Source: a bacterium (GTDB taxonomy: Bacteria; Patescibacteriota; Minisyncoccia; Phycocordibacterales; UBA10002). From it: DNA of 6,798 nucleotides. Location of the stretch: positions 1-6,798 of the forward strand of contig JAUSHG010000012.1 of assembly GCA_030648695.1 (NCBI GenBank). Reading direction: 5' to 3'. The notes under the pieces were generated by a model. That model saw only the letters and a program-made list of their open reading frames with translations, was not told where the DNA came from and ran no database searches. The translations under genes and the position numbers were made by a program. Positions 1 to 3,654 of the stretch are shown here, one piece after another. The first letter of the stretch is position 1. Every line of letters begins with the position of its first letter.

Positions 1-168
1 CTCGGTTGGACCAAACACACAAACCCGCACAAAATTGAAGCCGATTTACTCAAATTGTTTCCGCAAAAATACTGGCGCAACCTAAACTCTACCCTTGTCC
101 GCTTCGGCAAAACCCACATGAGCCGCCGCAAAAAAGACGAACTTCTCTCCGCAATCTCCAAAATCTAA
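1..168 (+). CDS. nth: Endonuclease III-like DNA glycosylase, C-terminal part (5' end outside window)
   Basis: Only the last 55 codons are present, in frame 1 and ending with TAA at 166-168. The segment LGWTKHTNPHKIEADLLKLF, a following tryptophan, and a LVRFGKTHMSRRK stretch follow the pattern of the C-terminal helical part of endonuclease III (HhH-GPD superfamily), where related proteins have LGLTK.TDP.KVE.DLMKLIP..W and then L..HGR..C.AR.P. These enzymes remove oxidised pyrimidines from DNA and can nick at the abasic site. In usual family members four cysteines of a 4Fe-4S cluster follow at the very C-terminus. Here there is no cysteine at all, and the protein ends in a lysine-rich tail, so this is a cluster-less form. 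The HhH motif and catalytic Lys/Asp lie upstream of the window, so activity cannot be judged. Another HhH-GPD glycosylase subfamily is possible. Confidence 0.7.
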   Translation, partial: LGWTKHTNPHKIEADLLKLFPQKYWRNLNSTLVRFGKTHMSRRKKDELLSAISKI

Positions 169-185
169 CCACTTCTGTCTCGCAT

Positions 186-366
186 CTATCCTCCCGCTCC
201 TCTATCCTTTGTGAAGATTTTCGCGGTTTCGAAAAGCTTCACTTTAAGAACCCACGGTTCTCAACGCTTGCTTCGCGCTGCTCTCCTCCACGGAAAAACT
301 ACAGTTTTCCCGGCCCCTTTCGCAATCTCTGCTCTCGCAGAGATGTAAAGAGGGGCGGAGGGGTAG
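186..366 (+). other. Multi-hairpin structured intergenic element
   Basis: This gene-free stretch between the convergent nth-like and higA-like genes is full of secondary structure. Four hairpins follow one another: 211-242 (13-bp stem with one mismatch, 6-nt loop), 247-261 (6 bp, 3-nt loop), 291-312 (about 8-9 bp with one bulged A) and 325-344 (perfect 8 bp, 4-nt loop). They are enclosed by 186-207 and 345-366, which pair at 19 of 22 positions if three G-U pairs are allowed. Those wobble pairs work only in the + strand RNA, so the element probably acts as the 3' untranslated region of the upstream + strand gene. No T-tract follows, so it is not a plain intrinsic terminator. It could be a mobile palindromic repeat or a structured RNA of unknown role. 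Confidence 0.45.
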
Positions 367-393
367 AAAAACAGGGTGCAGGATGAACCGGAA

Positions 394-714
394 TTACACC
401 AGTTCTATTTCTTTTTTGAATACGTGGGCGATTCTGCTTAATGTACCGAGGGAAAAACTGTGCTCCCCGCTCTCAATACGGGCAATAACTGACTGGGGCA
501 TCTGTGCTTTTGCCGCCATCGCTTTTTGCGTCAGCTTTTTTGCAATCCGCAGTCCCCGAATCTGGCGCACCAAGTTAAGCCGCGCGATTTCTTCATGGTA
601 CGCTTGCTGATATTCTTTAGATTGGTTTTTTAACTTGCCAAATACTTCATCGTGGGTGTGGAAGATAAGACCCTTTTTCTTCAATTCTTTTAAATGTTTT
701 TTAATATCTTTCAT
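394..714 (-). CDS. higA: HigA-type antitoxin, XRE-family helix-turn-helix protein
   Basis: A 106-residue protein. The N-terminal 45 residues are charged and helical. Residues about 49-101 form a lambda-repressor/XRE-type helix-turn-helix: QIRGLRIAKKLTQKAMAAKA, then a recognition-helix region with QSVIARIESGEHSFSLGTL. This layout is typical of HigA-like antitoxins that neutralise a HigB-type mRNA interferase and repress their own promoter. The start codon at 714 shares four bases (ATGA, 711-714) with the stop of the toxin gene, so the two are probably translationally coupled. Toxin first and antitoxin second is the usual HigBA order. A palindrome inside the promoter (1056-1079) is the likely binding site. 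The family assignment is strong; neutralisation of the neighbouring toxin is inferred from family and context. Confidence 0.85.
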   Translation of the reverse strand: MKDIKKHLKELKKKGLIFHTHDEVFGKLKNQSKEYQQAYHEEIARLNLVRQIRGLRIAKKLTQKAMAAKAQMPQSVIARIESGEHSFSLGTLSRIAHVFKKEIELV

Positions 715-1019
715 GCATTTGTAATTAGCTTATAAATCTGTTCGGCATATTCTATTTCTCTTCGGGGCGTTTTCGCGCTCTTTTTCCTAAATGCACGAAT
801 GAAGTAGATAATCTGCCCGTGGATAAAAAATGTAACCCGATACTCCTTTACGATTAACTCTTTTATCTGGCCACGGAGTGTCTTGATTCGCGGCGAGTGC
901 AAATCTCCGCCTAGCATCACCTGTACAGTGGCGTCTATCTTTGACCGGTCTTTGGGTGGCAATTCGCGCAGGAATTCAATTACGGGGTCATACAGGACCA
1001 GTTGGTATTTATTTTCCAT
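711..1019 (-). CDS. higB: HigB/RelE-type toxin (phage Gp49-like family), putative ribosome-dependent mRNA interferase
   Basis: A 102-residue basic protein with the hallmarks of the Gp49-like HigB family within the RelE superfamily. Residues 46-55 read KTLRGQIKEL, followed by YRVTFF (60-65), a beta strand IIYFIRAFRKKS (70-81), and KTPRREIEYAEQ (83-94). Relatives have the same K.L.G..EL, YR..F and F.KK...TP..EI..A pattern. Such toxins cut mRNA on the ribosome and are held inactive by the partner antitoxin. Length is normal and no key segment is missing, so the toxin looks intact. Translation starts at 1019 about 31 bases after the predicted transcription start. No good Shine-Dalgarno site precedes it (a weak AAGAAG lies some 15 bases upstream), which may keep toxin yield low. 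Confidence 0.85.
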   Translation of the reverse strand: MENKYQLVLYDPVIEFLRELPPKDRSKIDATVQVMLGGDLHSPRIKTLRGQIKELIVKEYRVTFFIHGQIIYFIRAFRKKSAKTPRREIEYAEQIYKLITNA

Positions 1020-1055
1020 AAAACTATTTTACGCTTCTTGTGAGAATCTACCAAC

Positions 1056-1079
1056 GAGTATAGCAAAATCGCTATACTC
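1056..1079. promoter_or_regulatory. Palindromic operator in the higBA promoter
   Basis: Two perfect 9-bp arms, GAGTATAGC and GCTATACTC, are separated by 6 bp. The palindrome fills the -35/-10 spacer and covers the -10 box, so a bound dimer would block RNA polymerase. The size and symmetry suit a dimeric helix-turn-helix repressor, and the HigA-like antitoxin of this operon is the obvious candidate. Binding is inferred. Confidence 0.6.
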
Positions 1080-1085
1080 TGTCAA
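1057..1085 (-). promoter_or_regulatory. Sigma-70-type promoter of the higBA operon
   Basis: On the minus strand a perfect -35 box TTGACA (1085-1080) is followed, after exactly 17 bases, by a -10 box TATACT (1062-1057). Transcription should start near 1050 and give a leader of about 31 bases before the toxin ATG. Eleven of twelve hexamer positions match consensus. Confidence 0.75.
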
Positions 1086-1138
1086 CCGCACCCTGTGGAT
1101 TGTAAAATGGGTTGCTTGAAGAGGTTGCAAAAATCTAA

Positions 1139-1207
1139 TTCCAGTTCTCCTCTTCTATGCCCTCGCTCCTCTTTACTTGGGTAAAGAGGAGCGAGGAATA
1201 ACTGGAG
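1139..1207 (-). terminator. Long hairpin behind the TrmB-family gene, probable transcription terminator
   Basis: Bases 1161-1176 and 1181-1196 form a perfect 16-bp stem with a 4-base loop, four bases past the end of the regulator's stop codon. An outer stem joins 1139-1146 with 1200-1207 (7 Watson-Crick pairs plus one wobble position). Read on the minus strand, a run of five T (1133-1129) lies 5 bases beyond the outer stem. This would separate the regulator from the higBA operon. The gap before the T-run makes it an imperfect intrinsic terminator. The motif CTCCTCTT occurs twice (1147-1154 and 1166-1173), so the right arm has two possible partners. Confidence 0.5.
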
Positions 1208-1210
1208 ACG

Positions 1211-1951
1211 TTATGGAGTAAGCAGTTCGCATTTCTCCCAAAGCGTCTGGAGCATGAGCTTTACAGTCGCCGCAATACTCTTGTCCTCTATAAGTATGCC
1301 AATGAGGGTATCAAAAGAGATGAATACCACGGCATTTTCAAAAACCAGAGTATCCGTGGCGATGTTTGCACCTTTGGGAAGAAAGCGAATATCGCTTGAT
1401 GCGAAGCGGTGCGGTTCAGCGGCGACTTGTCGGCCCCGCTTGTTATTCTCAAAGATATCGTAAATCTTTCCGTTTTGGCGGTCCAACAAGCGAAAGAAAT
1501 GCTGTATATCCTCCTGGCTGAACACCTCATAAAATTTCTCAGGAGAAAAAAGAGCCCAGATTTCTTTTGAACGGAAAGCACGTTCATAGAGAGTATAAAT
1601 TCCAGCTCTATTATCGTAGAAAGCAATTTTGGGCTGGATATGCTGTTGCTCGTATAATTTCTTTAATCCTCCAAAGGAAACATCAAGCGCGCGCCGCATT
1701 ATCTCAATTCGTTCTTTCAGCTTTTCCGGATCTTTCGGTTTGTAATACAATTTTTTGCCGCGCGGAATTGATTCCAGAAATTCTTTCTGCAACAGCTCCT
1801 CAACTATTAAATATGCAGTTGGCCGTTTAAGGCCGGACTTTTTTGCCAGGTCTGCAATTGAAACCGAGCCAAGTGATAACGAAGCCAGATACAGTGCGGT
1901 CTCTTTTGGGCGCAATCCAAACTGTGTCAACATTTGCTCAGTACTATTCAT
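1211..1951 (-). CDS. TrmB-family winged-helix transcriptional regulator
   Basis: About 246 residues when started at the ATG at 1951. An upstream in-frame ATG at 1957 would add two residues, but it lies before the predicted transcription start. Residues about 6-73 form a winged helix of the TrmB type (TQFGLRPKETALYLASL, then SIADLAKKSGLKRPTAYLIV, EELLQKEFLE and a wing with GKKLYYKPKDPEKL). A charged helix (about 74-104) follows, then a C-terminal alpha/beta domain (about 106-244) with the IWALFSPEKF and DTLVFENAVVFISF strands seen in PLD-like TrmB effector domains. Archaeal TrmB proteins bind sugars; the ligand here is unknown. It is transcribed divergently from the gene at 2075, with inverted repeats in the shared region suggesting autoregulation and perhaps control of that neighbour. 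Confidence 0.85.
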   Translation of the reverse strand: MNSTEQMLTQFGLRPKETALYLASLSLGSVSIADLAKKSGLKRPTAYLIVEELLQKEFLESIPRGKKLYYKPKDPEKLKERIEIMRRALDVSFGGLKKLYEQQHIQPKIAFYDNRAGIYTLYERAFRSKEIWALFSPEKFYEVFSQEDIQHFFRLLDRQNGKIYDIFENNKRGRQVAAEPHRFASSDIRFLPKGANIATDTLVFENAVVFISFDTLIGILIEDKSIAATVKLMLQTLWEKCELLTP

Positions 1952-1957
1952 GGGCAT

Positions 1958-1985
1958 AGTATAGACGGTATGTCTATTTTGTCAA
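1958..1985 (-). promoter_or_regulatory. Sigma-70-type promoter of the TrmB-family gene, predicting a leaderless mRNA
   Basis: Minus strand -35 TTGACA (1985-1980), 16-base spacer and -10 TATACT (1963-1958). The seventh base after the -10 box, the usual start point, is the A at 1951, the first base of an in-frame ATG. The mRNA would therefore begin directly at its start codon, which fits the absence of any Shine-Dalgarno site. The promoter call is strong; the leaderless start is inferred from spacing. Confidence 0.7.
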
Positions 1986-2000
1986 TAATTCTGACAAAAT
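1961..2000. promoter_or_regulatory. Two nested inverted repeats in the TrmB promoter region (putative operators)
   Basis: Repeat A at 1961-1977 has 6-bp arms ATAGAC/GTCTAT around 5 bases and overlaps the -10 box and spacer. Repeat B at 1976-2000 has perfect 9-bp arms ATTTTGTCA/TGACAAAAT around 7 bases and covers the -35 box. Both suit dimeric regulator binding and would block the trmB promoter; the regulator itself is the likely ligand. Site B could also affect the divergent gene at 2075. Confidence 0.5.
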
Positions 2001-2074
2001 ACGATATCTTCTTTGACCTCCTTCTGGGAATATGGTCTTCTGATTGGAGTAATCTTTAAAAAGAAAGGTAACGC

Positions 2075-2872
2075 ATGTTTCTTGATGATAAATGTACCAA
2101 ACCAACAAAAATTAAAGCAGGAGACCTTGTCCTCTTTGATGAAGATGGCACACTTGCTATCGCCCGAGAGGAATTAGGCCGCTGTCTTTGTTGGAATAGG
2201 CGGAATGGCGGTGACGATCAATTCTTACTGGCGCAGAGACGAATATCTAAAGTTGAAACACTCTTAATAATCGCAGCTATCTGCGGCGTTCTCGATCTCG
2301 AATATAAGGAGGAGGAAGCCAGATCAGGTGAACGAGCACGGTATCGTCTCGTGGGAGGAAAGACACGATGTGCAGGGCGCAACCAGGTACATACTGAACG
2401 GTTGCTTCTCAATACAAATCCTGAAGAAAGGGTATTCATCCAGGACTTATTGGAGCGAAGCGATACTTCCAGCGCGGGTGAGTTACTGCGCTTGGCATTT
2501 ACACAATATCTCGCTTTTCACAAACATGTGAGAAAAGGGGGAGAAATTATTGTTCGCTCTGCTGGAGGCAAGGGGCTTCGCTCAATCTTCATTCCGGCCG
2601 AATGGAAAGACCCAGCATATCGTGGCATTGAGGAAGGGGTATCAGAAGGGAAGGCGAGAAAAGCATCCACCCGCAAGCTACTGGAAATCCGCTTGAGTCA
2701 CACACTCAAAATTCGGCTTCAGAAGTTCGTCGCTCGTGGATTCGCACCATCGTTGACGGCCCTCGCCGGCGCCTCCCTGCAAATCTACGCTAGTGTGCTT
2801 GCTGCTCAAGAAGAAGGTGGTGAGATACGAGCCAGATGCACAGATGGCACCGAAGTCGTCTTGGTAGGGTGA
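2075..2872 (+). CDS. Uncharacterised protein with a tandem duplicated ribbon-helix-helix-like domain
   Basis: I do not recognise this 265-residue protein as a named family. Residues 1-100 look beta-rich (AGDLVLFDEDGTLAIARE at 15-32, then TLLIIAAICGVLDLEYK at 62-78), faintly like the GDLVLVD...GVV pattern of LexA/S24 domains, but no catalytic pair is evident. Residues 109-173 and 202-264 align without gaps over about 50 positions (offset 93), sharing L110/L203, Q123/Q216, R128/R221, S133/S226, L137/L230, Y145/Y238 and GGEI at 155-158/248-251. Each copy reads as a short strand, two amphipathic helices and a GGEI beta hairpin, as in ribbon-helix-helix regulators, so a single chain could mimic an RHH dimer. 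A possible Shine-Dalgarno AAAGG (2064-2068) sits 6 bases before the ATG. It is divergent from the TrmB gene. DNA binding is inference. Confidence 0.6.
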   Translation: MFLDDKCTKPTKIKAGDLVLFDEDGTLAIAREELGRCLCWNRRNGGDDQFLLAQRRISKVETLLIIAAICGVLDLEYKEEEARSGERARYRLVGGKTRCAGRNQVHTERLLLNTNPEERVFIQDLLERSDTSSAGELLRLAFTQYLAFHKHVRKGGEIIVRSAGGKGLRSIFIPAEWKDPAYRGIEEGVSEGKARKASTRKLLEIRLSHTLKIRLQKFVARGFAPSLTALAGASLQIYASVLAAQEEGGEIRARCTDGTEVVLVG

Positions 2873-2878
2873 AAAGAC

Positions 2879-2920
2879 ATGCCGCATTCAAGAACTCAGT
2901 TCTTGAATGCGGCATTTTTT
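2879..2920 (+). terminator. Intrinsic terminator after the duplicated-domain gene
   Basis: A perfect 17-bp stem (2879-2895 with 2899-2915), a 3-base loop TCA and a run of six T (2915-2920) start six bases after the TGA at 2870-2872. This is a complete Rho-independent terminator on the + strand and insulates the relBE-like module whose -35 box begins only 8 bases later. Confidence 0.9.
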
Positions 2921-2928
2921 AGATGCGC

Positions 2929-2956
2929 TTGACGGCGTGTATCTATCGTGTATACT
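2929..2956 (+). promoter_or_regulatory. Sigma-70-type promoter of the relBE-like module
   Basis: -35 TTGACG (2929-2934) and -10 TATACT (2951-2956), separated by 16 bases, each one base off consensus. Start is expected near A2963, six bases before the left arm of the leader inverted repeat. CGTGTAT occurs at 2936-2942 and 2947-2953, 11 bp or one helical turn apart, inside the promoter. Such direct half-sites suit ribbon-helix-helix antitoxins, so this may be the autoregulatory operator. Confidence 0.7.
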
Positions 2957-2968
2957 TTGTATATATGC

Positions 2969-3088
2969 TCCCGTTAGAGGTCGCGACGAGAGCAGTTAAA
3001 TTTAGATGGGGATAGATTTTAGGAGAAGTTAATTTTGTGTAGAGTGCGGAACATGGATACTATGCGTCCGCGTCTACCTCTAACGGGA
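2969..3088 (+). promoter_or_regulatory. mRNA leader inverted repeat sequestering the antitoxin start codon
   Basis: A perfect 13-bp inverted repeat, TCCCGTTAGAGGT at 2969-2981 and ACCTCTAACGGGA at 3076-3088, encloses 94 bases. A 3-nt bulge (3073-3075) is followed by CGCG 2982-2985 with 3069-3072 and ACG 2986-2988 with 3065-3067, with C3068 bulged. The structure would form at the very 5' end of the transcript, and its last base is the A of the relB-like ATG. A ribosome binding site, AGGAGAAG (3021-3028), lies unpaired in the large loop. It may be a translational control hairpin or a small mobile palindromic repeat recruited as a leader. Confidence 0.6.
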
Positions 3089-3091
3089 TGA
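3035..3091 (+). CDS. Short leader ORF coupled to the relB-like antitoxin
   Basis: An 18-codon frame starting at TTG 3035, six bases after the purine-rich AGGAGAAG (3021-3028), passes through in-frame ATGs at 3053 and 3062 and ends at TGA 3089-3091. The TGA overlaps the antitoxin ATG as ATGA. The frame contains MDTMRPRLPLTG at its end. This is the only good ribosome binding site in the leader; the antitoxin itself has just ACGGG immediately before its ATG. A ribosome translating this frame would melt the right arm of the inverted repeat and could restart on the antitoxin. A shorter ORF from ATG 3053 is an alternative. Existence of the peptide is inferred. Confidence 0.4.
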   Translation: MCRVRNMDTMRPRLPLTG

Positions 3092-3402
3092 AAACCATCA
3101 TCAATATCAAGGCCGACAAAGAGGTGAAGATAAGGGCGCAAAAAGTGGCTAAACAGTTGGGCGTGCCGCTCTCGCTTGTGATTAATAATTATCTGCGAGA
3201 TTTTATTCGTACCAAAGAGGTGCATTTTTCCTTGCGGGACAGCTTGCCGCTCGGCAAGCCGGAGGGGGTACTTAAGCCGGCCGTGGCGCGCCGATTAGCA
3301 CGGTTGCATCAGGAAGTAGTAGCAGGAAAAGGAATATCACCGACGTTCGAAAATGCGCAGGATGCCATTCGCTATCTCCACTCACATGCGGATAGAGTTT
3401 AA
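3088..3402 (+). CDS. relB: RelB/DinJ-type ribbon-helix-helix antitoxin
   Basis: A 104-residue protein. Residues 1-43 (MKTIINIKADKEVKIRAQKV, then AKQLGVPLSLVINNYLRDFI) fit the ribbon-helix-helix domain of RelB/DinJ antitoxins: a short strand, a basic helix and an LGVPLSLVINNYL helix. Residues about 62-104, including SPTFENAQDAIRYLHSHAD, match the C-terminal segment with which such antitoxins wrap the toxin. The gene overlaps the toxin start by 17 bases, so synthesis is probably coupled. ATG 3088 is the only plausible start because an in-frame TAG at 3040 precedes it with no start codon between. The protein should neutralise the adjacent toxin and repress the promoter at 2929-2956. The leader hairpin and leader ORF suggest an added layer of translational control. 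Confidence 0.85.
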   Translation: MKTIINIKADKEVKIRAQKVAKQLGVPLSLVINNYLRDFIRTKEVHFSLRDSLPLGKPEGVLKPAVARRLARLHQEVVAGKGISPTFENAQDAIRYLHSHADRV

Positions 3403-3646
3403 AAGACAATTCTTGAAACGCTACGCAAAAATATCTCCGTCTCTTCGCTCACGGTGTGATGAACGGGTGGAACTCTTTGAGACGGAGCCAAATCACCCTC
3501 TCCTCCATAATCACGCTCTTCAGGGCGACCGGAGAGGACAATGGAGCATAAACATCACCGGTGATTGGCGTGCCATTTATGAATTTCAGGATGAGAACAC
3601 AGTTATTTTTATTGATATAGACACGCACAGCAATTTGTATAACTGA
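3386..3646 (+). CDS. relE: RelE/YafQ-type toxin, putative ribosome-dependent mRNA interferase
   Basis: I choose ATG 3386 (MRIEFKRQFLKRYAKI), giving 86 residues; an upstream in-frame ATG at 3353 would add 11 residues unlike the family N-terminus. The chain shows RelE/YafQ features: a helical KRYAKISPSLRSRCDERVEL segment, then HALQG, SINITGDWRAIYEF and a C-terminal strand with FIDIDTHSNLY, corresponding to H.L.G...G..S..V..DWR.IY and GTH..LY in relatives. Such enzymes cleave mRNA in the ribosomal A site. The gene overlaps the antitoxin by 17 bases with no Shine-Dalgarno site of its own, so it depends on coupling. The C-terminal histidine and the DWR arginine are retained, so the toxin looks functional. 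Confidence 0.85.
   Translation: MRIEFKRQFLKRYAKISPSLRSRCDERVELFETEPNHPLLHNHALQGDRRGQWSINITGDWRAIYEFQDENTVIFIDIDTHSNLYN
3612..3643 (+). promoter_or_regulatory. Possible internal promoter for mutY
   Basis: A -10-like TATAAC (3638-3643) lies inside the last codons of the toxin gene, with TTGATA (3612-3617) 20 bases upstream, a longer than ideal spacer. Transcription would start near 3650, leaving only about five bases before the mutY ATG. It is weak evidence, but it would free a DNA repair gene from control by the toxin-antitoxin promoter. Confidence 0.25.
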
Positions 3647-3654
3647 TTTGAACC

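Noticed and set aside
169..393. Possible CRISPR array or tRNA in the gene-free stretch
   Set aside because: The hairpins differ in sequence, there is no regular repeat/spacer pattern, and no cloverleaf can be drawn.
383..610. + strand ORF opposite the HigA-like gene
   Set aside because: Antisense shadow of a clear helix-turn-helix gene; its translation resembles no known protein and has no ribosome binding site.
2075..2375. LexA/S24 peptidase domain at the N-terminus of the duplicated-domain protein
   Set aside because: Only the GDLVLFDEDG-like strand and a late ICGVL segment recall the fold; no Ala-Gly cleavage site or Ser-Lys pair can be identified, so I did not name the domain.
2969..3088. 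Integron attC site
   Set aside because: The arms contain GTTAGAG and CTCTAAC, like attC core sites, but in the order GTT...AAC; attC runs RYYYAAC...GTTRRRY. The outer bases do not fit either, and no integrase is present.
3353..3385. Longer start for the RelE-like toxin at ATG 3353
   Set aside because: It would add 11 residues unlike the family N-terminus and deepen the overlap with the antitoxin; ATG 3386 gives the standard MRIEFK-type beginning.
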